64,000 bases of DNA from JACPNO01 sp963825405 (GTDB taxonomy: Bacteria > Acidobacteriota > Terriglobia > Bryobacterales > Bryobacteraceae): contig CAWGTB010000003.1 of assembly GCA_963825405.1 (NCBI GenBank), positions 1,364,001-1,428,000 on the forward strand. The letters are read 5' to 3'. Shown here piece after piece: positions 27,551 to 35,568 of this stretch. Every line of letters starts with the position of its first letter. Within the stretch, counting starts at the first letter, position 1. The position numbers and the translations under genes were made by a program. The notes under the pieces were generated by a model, which searched no databases, was not told the DNA's origin, and worked only from the letters and a program-made list of their open reading frames with translations.

Positions 27551-28951
27551 TCAATGCCTCTCTTGCGATTGCGGGCTAAACATCACCGACAGACGGACGC
27601 CATGCTGCGCCGACTGATATGCGGTCGGCAACGAATTGCTGGTAAAAGTTCCGTAGGTGTAGCCCATCTCGACCACCGTGTGTCCACCCATGCGCCGGGT
27701 CACGCCTGCCATGGCGCGCCAGGCGTTGGAATTGCCGTAGGCGCTCTGGCGAAACTGCTCCCGCAGAAAGCTGCTGGTAAGTCCCCAACTGCGTCCCGGA
27801 CGCCACCAGCGCCAGGACGCATTGATGTTGGTCGTGTCAGCCGTGGCCAGTCCGTAGCTCTGGCTCACCGAGCGGTCGCCCGAAGCCATGAACGTGTGGG
27901 CAAAGGTCTGGTATCCCATGCTGGCGCCGTACACTGGCGTGGTGCCGGGATTGGTGTTGTTCGCCGAAGAATGCAGCGTATTAACGAATCCGGCGCCGGC
28001 ATGCACCTGCACCGTCCAACGCCGTCCCAGCGTGCGGCCGATAAAGCCCGAAGCGTTGGTGGCTGTGGAGTTCTGAATCTGCGAGAACCCGCGGGTGCTC
28101 GATACATTCACGCCGACTTGAGTGCGGGGCGACAACGAATAAGACACGCCGGCGCTCGCGCCCGCCTGGATGGCCTTGGCAACTAAAAAGGAGTCCTGCA
28201 CTTCGCCATCGTCCAGGTGCTGGGAGCGCGAACCGGTTACCGACAAGCTGTAATTCAATCTTTGAGAATGCGCGTAGCTAAGCGATGCCGACGCGGAGGT
28301 GACAAACACGCGGTTGCCGAAGAACAGCGTCTGCGCCGGCGAACTGATTCCGGGAGCGCCGTTGAGCTGCTGACTGAGTCCCGGGTTGCTGGACTGCCCC
28401 GTGAGCACCGCGCCCGGCAGGTCGCCTGGCCCCGCTGCCCCCACGATATTGCCGCTTTGAATCGGGCTGAACAGCATTTGGGTATAAGTGCTAAGCCCGG
28501 AGTTGGCGGAAAAGCCAAAAGTCCATTTTCGACCGAGCTGGCGGGTCGCATTCAAATTGAGAAAGTGGTTGAGGGCATTCAGGTCGGAGTGATGCACCTG
28601 CCCCAGATAGCTCGCCATGTAGCCGATGGAGATGCTGCCGTTCTTACCCCGTTTCGACCAGCCCACGCCGGCCGAGCCGCCGTAGGATTCATCGGGTCCC
28701 ACGTTTTGGGAATTGGGCAGAACATAACCTTCCTGTGGGGTAAATACCGACTGCCAGCCCACGAACCCGGTGATGCTGTAAAGCTGAAATCCGCCACGCG
28801 GATTGGAAAACGGATTGTCGCCGAATAAGGGTGAGCCCTGCTGGGCCGCGAGGGGTACCGGCGCTACCGCGAAGAGCAGCGCAACGGCCGTCCATCCGAG
28901 TATCGTCGTAATGCCGCCGCGGGTGCGGTTAAAAGAAATCATGTTTCTCAC
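27551..28951 (-). CDS. outer-membrane beta-barrel protein, PEP-CTERM-associated
   Basis: 466 residues as drawn from a GTG at 28951 (GTGA overlap with the upstream stop); ATG at 28942, three codons later, with AAGG about 8 bases before it, is an equally good start. A signal peptide ends in PLAAQQ. The mature protein alternates polar and aromatic residues in many amphipathic strands (for example SISIGYMASYLGQVHH, NINASWRWWRPGRSWGLTSS) and ends with a strand plus the tail FSPQSQERH. This looks like a 14-18 stranded barrel; it resembles the uncharacterised PEP-CTERM-associated outer membrane family, but subfamily assignment is uncertain. Position between the AAA regulator and sugar transferase suggests a role as an export channel component. 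Confidence 0.75.
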   Translation of the reverse strand: MRNMISFNRTRGGITTILGWTAVALLFAVAPVPLAAQQGSPLFGDNPFSNPRGGFQLYSITGFVGWQSVFTPQEGYVLPNSQNVGPDESYGGSAGVGWSKRGKNGSISIGYMASYLGQVHHSDLNALNHFLNLNATRQLGRKWTFGFSANSGLSTYTQMLFSPIQSGNIVGAAGPGDLPGAVLTGQSSNPGLSQQLNGAPGISSPAQTLFFGNRVFVTSASASLSYAHSQRLNYSLSVTGSRSQHLDDGEVQDSFLVAKAIQAGASAGVSYSLSPRTQVGVNVSSTRGFSQIQNSTATNASGFIGRTLGRRWTVQVHAGAGFVNTLHSSANNTNPGTTPVYGASMGYQTFAHTFMASGDRSVSQSYGLATADTTNINASWRWWRPGRSWGLTSSFLREQFRQSAYGNSNAWRAMAGVTRRMGGHTVVEMGYTYGTFTSNSLPTAYQSAQHGVRLSVMFSPQSQERH

Positions 28952-29889
28952 CTTCCCTCCGGGGCCGTCTGCGGCGCGATCCGGAGATTACAGCTCTTCA
29001 TCTTGTACAGCAGGGAGCGATAACTGATTTGCAGGGCCAGAGCCGCGCGGCGGCGGTTCCAGTGATGTTTGGCCAACGCTTCCAGAATGATCTCGGATTC
29101 CAGTTTCTGGGAAGCTCCCCGCACCAGTTCTTTGAGAGAGCGATTTTCGCTCGCCGGCATCGGCCGGGGCTCCAGCCGCGTCCGGCTGTTGATCTCGGCG
29201 ATGGTTTCTTCGTCATGGGCTACGATCACGTAAGTCCTGGCGATGTTTTGCAATTCGCGAAAATTGCCCGGCCAGTCGTAAGCCAGCAGGGCATCCAGCA
29301 GCCGGGGGGTGACGGCGGGCAGGGAGCCGCTGCCATTGGCCGCTTGCCGCACCATGTGGGCGAATATCTCCGGAATGTCCTCCCGCCGCTCACGCAGCGG
29401 AGGTAAATGAATCCGGTATACCGATAGCCTGTGATACAAGGCCGCGCTCAACTCGCGCTTCTTGACCAGCGGTGCCAGCGGCTCGGTTGCGCTCGAAACC
29501 AGGCGGGTGGCAGGGGCGTGGGCGGCGTCGCGGGAAACCGCCTCGTAATCGAGGGCCTCCATCAATTGTTCCTGCGCGCTGGGCGAGAGCAGGTGGACGT
29601 TCTTCAGAAAGATGGTGCCGGGCGTGTCGCGATAGATATCGCTGAGGTCGCGCGGGGCGTCCATCATCGAAACCCCAGGAACGGACAGCGGACCCGATTT
29701 GCGGCACAGCACCCGGCTCACGCCACCCCGCAAGCCGCTAAGTTCATGTAGCAGCTCAGCCAGCGCCTCCTTGCCGGTTCCGGTCGCGCCTTCAATCAAT
29801 ACCGGCAAACCCGAGCGGGCGATCGACCCGACCCGTCGTTCCAGATCTCTCATGCGCTCGTGACTGCCGAAAACAAAGGGAATTAGCAT
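28948..29889 (-). CDS. degenerate sigma54-type AAA+ regulator (no GAFTGA) with Fis-like HTH
   Basis: About 313 residues from the ATG at 29889 (the frame also opens further upstream). The AAA+ core begins FGSHERMRDLERRV and has Walker A GATGTGKE, arginine-finger region LYHRLSVYRIHLPPLRERRED and sensor WPGNFRELQN. The GAFTGA loop that contacts sigma54 is missing: that stretch reads VPGVSMMDAPRDL, and Walker B is weak (TIFLKNV). The C-terminal Fis-like helix-turn-helix (KHHWNRRRAALALQISYRSL) is intact. No receiver domain is present. Such proteins bind DNA but probably cannot remodel sigma54 promoters, so an anti-activator or repressor role in the PrsR circuit is plausible. A sigma54-like site lies just upstream, very close to the start. 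Stop overlaps the barrel gene's start. Confidence 0.8.
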   Translation of the reverse strand: MLIPFVFGSHERMRDLERRVGSIARSGLPVLIEGATGTGKEALAELLHELSGLRGGVSRVLCRKSGPLSVPGVSMMDAPRDLSDIYRDTPGTIFLKNVHLLSPSAQEQLMEALDYEAVSRDAAHAPATRLVSSATEPLAPLVKKRELSAALYHRLSVYRIHLPPLRERREDIPEIFAHMVRQAANGSGSLPAVTPRLLDALLAYDWPGNFRELQNIARTYVIVAHDEETIAEINSRTRLEPRPMPASENRSLKELVRGASQKLESEIILEALAKHHWNRRRAALALQISYRSLLYKMKSCNLRIAPQTAPEGR

Positions 29890-29907
29890 TCGAACGCTGT
29901 TACACTG

Positions 29908-29922
29908 GCAATTTGTCCGCCA
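29908..29922 (-). promoter_or_regulatory. sigma54-type (-24/-12) element upstream of the AAA regulator
   Basis: On the minus strand the bases are TGGCGGACAAATTGC, with TGGC and TTGC exact and correctly spaced. The predicted start of transcription, near 29897, leaves only about 8 bases before the ATG at 29889, so either the true start codon is further on or the mRNA is nearly leaderless. Confidence 0.4.
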
Positions 29923-30157
29923 AAAGGCTTCTAATGAGATCAATGAGGGTTGTGTCGAATTGGGACAGGATAGCTGAACCAATTTTTTGCACATAATGCG
30001 AATGTTTTTCGCTAGCCTAGTTACTCTCCGGCATTCGCGAGTTACAGTTGTATAGCAGAATCAAGGGTAGTCAGGTTCGGAGGCACGATGGCGCTTGAAA
30101 TGCAAGCCTCGGCATACGATCACATGGCAGCAGCCACTACATGGGATACGCCACTTC

Positions 30158-31054
30158 ATGGGAACAGCCACTTCTGCCCTGCTAACTAAAGCTAAACACT
30201 CCACGTCATTTCGGAAGTGGGGTCTTTATTGGTTGCAGGCACTTACCATCGCCGCACTGATTGCCGTTCTGTACGGACAGGTTCTGGCCGACATGGCCGA
30301 GGATTGGTGGACCGATCCCAGCCTTTCCCAGGGGTTGCTGATTCCGCCTCTTGCCCTTTACATCGCCTGGACCCGCCGCAGTATGACCTTGGCGCAGCCG
30401 GCGGTGGCCGAAAATCGCGGCTTGTGGATGGTTGCCTGCGCTTGCTTCCTCTACATCATGGGCAAGCTGGGCGCTGAATTCTTCCTGCCGCGCATGTCGT
30501 TTGTGATTCTGCTGGCGGGGCTGGTCTGGACTTTCTGGGGACTGGCGCGCCTGCGCACGCTGGCCTTTCCCCTGCTCCTGATGGCGACCATGGTGCCGCT
30601 GCCGGTGATCCTCTACAACGCGATTGCAGCGCCGTTGCAACTGTTCGCATCCAATGTCGCGACCAATCTGGCGCAGGTTCTGGGCGTGGCGATTTACCGC
30701 GACGGCAACGTGATTCACCTGGCCAATATTTCGCTGGGCGTGGAAGAGGCCTGCAGCGGATTGAATTCGCTCTCGGCGCTGATGGTGGCGAGCCTGCTGC
30801 TGGGTTTCCTGGTGTGCGAGAAGGTAAGCGCGCGAGTGATTTTGTTTGCCCTATCGATTCCGCTTTCGATCGCAGTGAACGTGCTGCGCGTGACGGGCAC
30901 GGCCGTCATCGCGGATTACCATGAAGAGTTTGCGCTCGGCTTCTATCACATGTTTTCCGGATGGCTGGTCTTCATAGGTGGATTCGCGATCCTTTACGGG
31001 ATGGCGAAAGGCCTCGACCGGCTGCTGCGCGGCTCGAGCGGGAGGAAAGCATGA
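30158..31054 (+). CDS. xrtA: exosortase A (PEP-CTERM protein-sorting transpeptidase)
   Basis: 298 residues from the ATG at 30158 (the frame also opens at TTG 30095, which would add 21 residues). About eight membrane helices are visible. The three conserved catalytic residues are present: Cys in EEACSGLNSL (residue 199), Arg in NVLRVTGTAV (residue 244) and His in GFYHMFSGW (residue 264). The N-terminal block WWTDPSLSQGLLIPPLALYIAW is typical. The enzyme recognises PEP-CTERM tails in the inner membrane and processes them; the substrate encoded at 19727 fits. It overlaps epsI by 4 bases (ATGA). A 33-codon frame with a strong GGAGG overlaps its 5' end, so the exact start is unclear. Transcribed divergently from the AAA-regulator operon. 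Confidence 0.93.
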   Translation: MGTATSALLTKAKHSTSFRKWGLYWLQALTIAALIAVLYGQVLADMAEDWWTDPSLSQGLLIPPLALYIAWTRRSMTLAQPAVAENRGLWMVACACFLYIMGKLGAEFFLPRMSFVILLAGLVWTFWGLARLRTLAFPLLLMATMVPLPVILYNAIAAPLQLFASNVATNLAQVLGVAIYRDGNVIHLANISLGVEEACSGLNSLSALMVASLLLGFLVCEKVSARVILFALSIPLSIAVNVLRVTGTAVIADYHEEFALGFYHMFSGWLVFIGGFAILYGMAKGLDRLLRGSSGRKA

Positions 31055-31683
31055 AGAGACTGACGTTTCGCTATGTGGCGGTGGTGTTGATGCTCTCGGC
31101 GACGCTGGCCGGCTATGCATTGAGCGAGCGCCGCAAGCCCGGCTCGCTCGCCCAGCCGCTGGACACGATCGGCAAGGAAGTGGACGGCTGGAAATGGACC
31201 AGTGATGAGCCGCTGGGCGAATCCATTCTCAAGCGGCTGCAGCTTACCAGCTATGTTTCCCGGATGTACGAAAAGCAGGGCACCAAGCTGGGCCTGTTCA
31301 TCGCTTACTACGCGCAGCAGCGGGCCGGGGAAAGCATGCACTCCCCCAAACACTGTCTGCCCGGATCGGGTTGGGAGATTTGGAAGCACGACTCGGCGAT
31401 GGTGCCAGTGAACGGCGCGCTAGTCGAGATCAACCAGTACTCAATCCAAAACGCCGGTCAGCGCATGCTGGTGTTTTACTGGTACCAATCCAAGCAGCGC
31501 ATCATTGCCAGCGAATACATGGGCAAAGTGCTGCTGGCTAAAGACGCGCTGATGAGCGGCCAGACGGCCGGCTCGCTGGTGCGCATTGTGATGCCCGATA
31601 CCCCCGCGACACCGCAGCAGGGCGTGGCGTTCGCCGCCAAGTTGATTCCCGAAGTGGAGCGCTGCTTCGGCGAAGCGAACTGA
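31051..31683 (+). CDS. epsI: EpsI-family exosortase-associated protein
   Basis: 210 residues from ATG 31051, which overlaps the exosortase stop and has GGAGG 6-10 bases ahead. A single N-terminal membrane segment (YVAVVLMLSATLAGYAL) anchors the protein; the rest is the EpsI (PF11984) fold. Signature pieces are WKWTSDEPLGE, YYAQQRAGESMHSPKHCLPGSGW and VFYWYQSKQRIIASEYMGK. The Cys-His pair in SPKHCLPGSGW is strongly conserved in the family. EpsI is fused to, or encoded beside, exosortases in many species and is needed for exopolysaccharide or PEP-CTERM function; biochemistry is not settled. Here it is a separate gene, coupled to xrtA. Confidence 0.93.
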   Translation: MKRLTFRYVAVVLMLSATLAGYALSERRKPGSLAQPLDTIGKEVDGWKWTSDEPLGESILKRLQLTSYVSRMYEKQGTKLGLFIAYYAQQRAGESMHSPKHCLPGSGWEIWKHDSAMVPVNGALVEINQYSIQNAGQRMLVFYWYQSKQRIIASEYMGKVLLAKDALMSGQTAGSLVRIVMPDTPATPQQGVAFAAKLIPEVERCFGEAN

Positions 31684-31721
31684 AGCCTCAAAAGAGAACG
31701 CCGGGGCCGTCACGTACGCCC

Positions 31722-31750
31722 TTGATCGATCGTACCAAAATTGATACAAT
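31722..31750 (+). promoter_or_regulatory. sigma70-type promoter of the toxin-antitoxin pair
   Basis: TTGATC (31722-31727) and TACAAT (31745-31750) are separated by 17 bases, an ideal spacing. It lies inside the 5' end of the longest possible toxin frame, so translation must start downstream of about 31757 or the toxin is read from another start. GATCGATC is a small palindrome within the -35 end and may be part of an operator. Confidence 0.55.
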
Positions 31751-32105
31751 TAATAAGACGATATGGCGTAAACGTCTGCCCGCCCGTTTTTATCGCTCCG
31801 ACCGGGGCCGCGAGCCGGTACGGGAATGGCTGAAGAGTCTGCATGCCGATGACCGCCGGATCATTGGTGAAGACATCAAGGCCGTTGAATTTTCCTGGCC
31901 CGTTGGTATGCCGCTGGTGCGCTCGCTTGGGCGGGACATTTGGGAAGTGCGTAGCGGTCTGCGGCATGGTGGCATTGCTCGCGTATTATTTTGCGTGGAT
32001 CGACAATGCATGGTGCTGTTGCATGGCTTCATTAAGAAGACCCAGAAAACGCCTGGCCGGGAAATTGATCTAGCGATCCAGCGTATGAAGGGAGAAAGCG
32101 CGTGA
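31722..32105 (+). CDS. higB: HigB/RelE-type mRNA interferase toxin (phage Gp49-like)
   Basis: Up to 127 residues; the real start is unclear because the sigma70-type promoter overlaps the first codons and there is no in-frame ATG before the conserved body. The core reads LPARFYRSDRGREPVREWLK, PLVRSLGRDIWEVRSGL and RVLFCVDRQCMVLLHGFIKK, typical of the HigB-1/Gp49-like (PF05973) RelE superfamily. Lys, Arg and His residues of the C-terminal FIKKTQKTP segment form the usual RNA-cleaving surface. These toxins cut mRNA on the ribosome and are neutralised by the antitoxin. The stop overlaps the start of the antitoxin by 4 bases. The module is a likely recent insertion between epsI and the TPR gene. 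Confidence 0.85.
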   Translation: MIDRTKIDTINKTIWRKRLPARFYRSDRGREPVREWLKSLHADDRRIIGEDIKAVEFSWPVGMPLVRSLGRDIWEVRSGLRHGGIARVLFCVDRQCMVLLHGFIKKTQKTPGREIDLAIQRMKGESA

Positions 32106-32383
32106 AGAAGAAAAATATCGGGTCATCCTTCGATAGCTGGCTTCGCGAAGAAGGCCTGTATGAGGAAGTCAACGGAACCGCCATCAAGCGCGTTGTTGCC
32201 CGACAGGTGGAAGCGGCCATGCAGGAAAAAGGTCTCTCCAAAACCGAAATGGCCAAGCGGATGCGAACCAGCCGCGCCGCCCTCGACAGGCTGCTTGATC
32301 CCGCCAACGACGGTATAACGCTAAGCACCCTCCAGAAGGCGGCTGCTGTTGTGGGCCGTGAGATTCGGGTCGAACTGGTATAG
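32102..32383 (+). CDS. higA: HigA-type XRE antitoxin
   Basis: 93 residues from GTG 32102 (GTGA overlap with the toxin stop; GGGAGAAAG lies just before). The C-terminal half is an XRE helix-turn-helix: MQEKGLSKTEMAKRMRTSRA, then ALDRLLDPANDGITLSTLQK, ending in a beta strand REIRVELV. The N-terminal 40 residues probably wrap the toxin. It should bind the promoter region around 31722-31750 and repress its own operon, alone or with the toxin. Toxin-before-antitoxin order is the usual HigBA arrangement. Confidence 0.88.
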   Translation: MKKKNIGSSFDSWLREEGLYEEVNGTAIKRVVARQVEAAMQEKGLSKTEMAKRMRTSRAALDRLLDPANDGITLSTLQKAAAVVGREIRVELV

Positions 32384-32386
32384 CGC

Positions 32387-34723
32387 TTAACGCCCGCCCT
32401 GCATGGCGTCCAGCATTTGCTGGGCAGCTCTGATTTCTGGCAGGCTGGGATCCATTTTCATGGCGGCTACCAGGTTTTGCTGGCCGCGCTCGCGGTCTCC
32501 CATTTTGAAATATGCCATCGCCACGTGAATCTTGCGACGGGCGTTGGGTTCCTTGTCGGCGGCCTTTTCCAAATAGGGGAGCGCCATGCTGTAGAGGCCT
32601 TTGTGGTACAAAATCCAGCCCATGGTATTCTCGACCGCCGGGGCGTCGGGCGCCAGTTCGGTGGCCTTCTGGGCGTATTTCAGGGCTTCATCCTGCTGAT
32701 TGCCGTACTCGGCAAGATCGTAGGCTAAGTTATTTAAAACCAGAATATTAGATGGCTGGACCTCGAGAATTTTCTTGTATTCTTCCATGGCGGCGGTGGG
32801 GTTGCCGTCTTTTTCTTTGATGGCCGCGAGCAGCATACGGGCTGCGATGTTCTTGTCGTTTCGCTGGAGCAGAGCGGACAGAGTGGCGGTTGCCTCTTTC
32901 AGGTGGCCTTCAGCGATGTCCAACTGAGCCAGGCCCATGTCGGCCGCGGTGAAGTTCGGATCGGCCGCCTTGGCTGCCAGCAGGGCGGCTCGCGCCTGCT
33001 GCTTCTGGCCGTTGGCGAGCGACACCTCAGCCAGCAGCTCCTGCACGCGGGCGGACTTGGGATGAGCGGCGGAGTAATCCTGCACCACCTTCAAAGCCGC
33101 CTCGGGCCGCTTCTGAGCCATGTGGCTGCGCACGATCATGCGCAACAGTCGCATATCCTCGGGGCGCTGCTGGAGAGCCTGGTTGAGCGAAACGCGGGCG
33201 GCCTCATATTCGCCCTTTTCCAGCTTCAGATAGGCGTCCTGAAGCAGTAGCTCCGGGGCTTTGACTGTGGTCAGGGCGCGATCCACTTCTTTGCGGGCTT
33301 CGGCGGTCTGGTTGAGCGCGAGCAGGGCGCGGTTGCGCTCGATCACGAATCCCAGGGTATTTTTGTGTTGGGGCGGCGTGGTCTTGTCATCCAGCAGTTC
33401 GATCGCGGCCTGGGGGGCGTTCGACGCGATCAGGGCCTGCGCCAAATCGAGGCGTGCCGCCAGCATGTCGGGGCGCAGACGCACGGCCTCGCTGAGCTCC
33501 TGACGCTGCTTGGCCGAATCGCCGCGGGTCTGATAAATCTTCCCCATGAGGTAGTGGGCTTCGGGCGAATCGGCGCGGAAACGAAGGGCTTGGAACGCGT
33601 CTTTTTGCGCTTCGTCGACTCGTCCGCTGGCGAGATAGATGCCGCTGCGCTGCACCAGCGCTTCCACGTCTTTCGGGTTCTTTTTCAGGGCCGCCGAAAC
33701 CAGTTTTTCCGCATCGGCGTTGCGCTGCGCCCGCACGTATTGCTGGGCCAGGAACGAGCGAATGGCACGGTCGTCGGGATATTGCTGGTTGAGTTTCTCA
33801 GCTTCGGCGATGGCGTCGGCGTTCTTCCCGCGCGCCGCTTGAAAAGCCGCGTGATTGAGGCGGTAGCGCGGTTCGGGAAGAGCGGAGAGCCGGGCGTAGG
33901 TTTGCGCTGCGTCATCCAGTTTGTTAGTGCGGGTCTGAAGCGCGGCCAGGATCAGCAGGGCAGAGGTGCTCTTGGGATCGATCTCCAGCGCGCGCCGGAA
34001 CTGCGCTTCCGCATCGACCGGCTTGTTGAGGCTCAAGTAATATTGCCCCAGGGCGAGAAAGGAGTTGGCGGATGGCGGCTGCTGCTCGGTGGCCCTCTTC
34101 AACAGATCTTCGGCGCCGGCCAGATCGTTGCGCGATCGCTTGAGCCGGGCCAGGGCTACGGTAGCAGCCAGATCTTTCGGAAACTTGGTTACCGCTTCTT
34201 CCAGATGTTTTTCGGCGTCCGCCTGATTGCCCAGCCCGCTTTCGACACCGGCCAGCGCACCCAGGATTTCCGCATTGTTTTCCCCGCTGTCGATCAGGTT
34301 CTGAAGCTTCTGCTGGGCCTGCTCCAAGAGCGGTGTGTTGTGGCTCATCAGGCCGCTCGCGCCCATGATCTCGGCCAGTTTGAGCTGGGCATCCTGATGC
34401 TTGGGATTGAGCTCAACGGCCCTTCGCAGAAAGGGAATGGCCGACTTTGCATCGCGCAGGGCGAGATAAGCCATGGCGAGCTGATAATACGGCTCGGCAT
34501 CTTTGGGCTTGGCTTGCGCCGCGTTGCGAAACTGGATGACCGCCCGGCTATAATCTTTCCGGTCCATCATCTGCTTGCCGGATTTTAAATAGCGCGCCTC
34601 TTTGGCTTCGGGCGAACAACCCGAAAACAGAAGACACGCTCCGAGAACGCCGCAGCCGAGAGCCACCCGGACGGGCTTGTGACTACGCCGCGATGTCACG
34701 TTATGCACTGGGAGCATTTCCAT
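32387..34723 (-). CDS. PEP-CTERM system TPR-repeat lipoprotein, second PrsT-like paralogue
   Basis: About 778 residues from the ATG at 34723 (ATG 34717 is also possible; the frame continues further upstream to 34771). The leader MEMLPVHNVTSRRSHKPVR precedes a hydrophobic core and lipobox FSGC. TPR repeats follow to the end, with copies such as YSRAVIQFRNAAQAKPKDAE and YYLSLNKPVDAEAQFRRALE. It is clearly related to the protein at 23756-26044: both begin the mature part with EAKEARYL/EAKEAKFL-like residues and end with a block YNRGVY/YHKGLY then PD/PN. Having two in one locus suggests duplication. The gene is convergent with higA, with only 3 bases between stops. A weak sigma54-like site (34768-34782) may lie upstream. 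Confidence 0.85.
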   Translation of the reverse strand: MEMLPVHNVTSRRSHKPVRVALGCGVLGACLLFSGCSPEAKEARYLKSGKQMMDRKDYSRAVIQFRNAAQAKPKDAEPYYQLAMAYLALRDAKSAIPFLRRAVELNPKHQDAQLKLAEIMGASGLMSHNTPLLEQAQQKLQNLIDSGENNAEILGALAGVESGLGNQADAEKHLEEAVTKFPKDLAATVALARLKRSRNDLAGAEDLLKRATEQQPPSANSFLALGQYYLSLNKPVDAEAQFRRALEIDPKSTSALLILAALQTRTNKLDDAAQTYARLSALPEPRYRLNHAAFQAARGKNADAIAEAEKLNQQYPDDRAIRSFLAQQYVRAQRNADAEKLVSAALKKNPKDVEALVQRSGIYLASGRVDEAQKDAFQALRFRADSPEAHYLMGKIYQTRGDSAKQRQELSEAVRLRPDMLAARLDLAQALIASNAPQAAIELLDDKTTPPQHKNTLGFVIERNRALLALNQTAEARKEVDRALTTVKAPELLLQDAYLKLEKGEYEAARVSLNQALQQRPEDMRLLRMIVRSHMAQKRPEAALKVVQDYSAAHPKSARVQELLAEVSLANGQKQQARAALLAAKAADPNFTAADMGLAQLDIAEGHLKEATATLSALLQRNDKNIAARMLLAAIKEKDGNPTAAMEEYKKILEVQPSNILVLNNLAYDLAEYGNQQDEALKYAQKATELAPDAPAVENTMGWILYHKGLYSMALPYLEKAADKEPNARRKIHVAMAYFKMGDRERGQQNLVAAMKMDPSLPEIRAAQQMLDAMQGGR

Positions 34724-34939
34724 CCAACTTTCCGCCTTTGCGCCGCAATCTGTAGAGCTTTCTATGTGCACCTTTCATTCCACCGCCAGGCAAGCTGTAG
34801 CACCCAGTATCGCAAAGAGTTAGATACGCCGGGGCGCTGCGCATCGTTGCTTGTGCACAAAATATGCAAATAAATGTCAAAAAGTCTGCAAGTTTCGCCA
34901 GCGGAAGGGGTTGGAAGACGGAAGGGTAAACGGTGGCGG

Positions 34940-35568
34940 TTAATGGGGGACGACGACAGTATCGTCGGGCTGCAGCATGATGTTCTGTTCCATGTGCTCG
35001 CCCTTCAGCACGGCATCGTAGTCGAAAAAGTGTTTGGCCGGCTTGCCGCTCTCGGTGCGCATGACATAAATCTTCTTGCGCTTGGCGTAGTCGTTGAGCC
35101 CCCGGCTTCGGCCAGGGCCTGCAGGACGGTGAGATCCGACAGCAGGGGGATGGGGCCGACGCGATTGACGGCGCCCACCATGTAGACTTTCTTGCTATGA
35201 ATTTCCCGCACCACCACGGTGACGTCGGCGCCGTTGATGAACTGGGCGAGCTTGGCTGCCAGGTTCTTTTCCAATTCAGCGGGAGTCTGGCCCATGACGT
35301 CCACTTCCTTCACCAGCGGCAGAGTGACTTTGCCATCGGGCCGGACGACGATGCCTTGCACCGAGACTTCGTTTTCGCGCCAGACGTTGATTTGCAGCAC
35401 GTCCCCGGCGCCGATGCGGTAGCCCACCGGCGCGCCGGAATTTTTCGGGACGTCAGGCGGCGGTGTTTTTGTGTCTTGCGCGGAACCGGGCAGGGCAGCC
35501 AGGCACAGGCCGGCGACTGCGAGTGCCAGCAAATTCGCGTAGCGCCTCGGGCGGAGTCTAGGGCTCAT
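34940..35568 (-). CDS. Wza-type polysaccharide export protein (SLBB), frameshifted
   Basis: A periplasmic/outer-membrane exporter. From ATG 35568 the signal peptide ends in PGSAQD; then the Poly_export domain reads YRIGAGDVLQINVWRENEVS, VRPDGKVTLPLVKEVDV and an SLBB-like part KVYMVGAVNRVGPIPL. At the C string 35099-35103 (five G on the coding strand) the frame is lost; adding one G restores AEAGG followed by LNDYAKRKKIYVMR, FFDYDAVLKG and the end LQPDDTVVVPH at 34940. So the gene is probably intact in the organism, about 210 residues. It would form the export channel with the inner membrane Wzz/kinase pair. Its start overlaps the PilZ gene by 11 bases. Confidence 0.83.

Noticed and set aside
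34768..34782. Possible sigma54 element TGGAATGAAAGGTGC before the second TPR lipoprotein
   Set aside because: The GG and GC spacing fits but both blocks have mismatches; not stronger than chance on its own.
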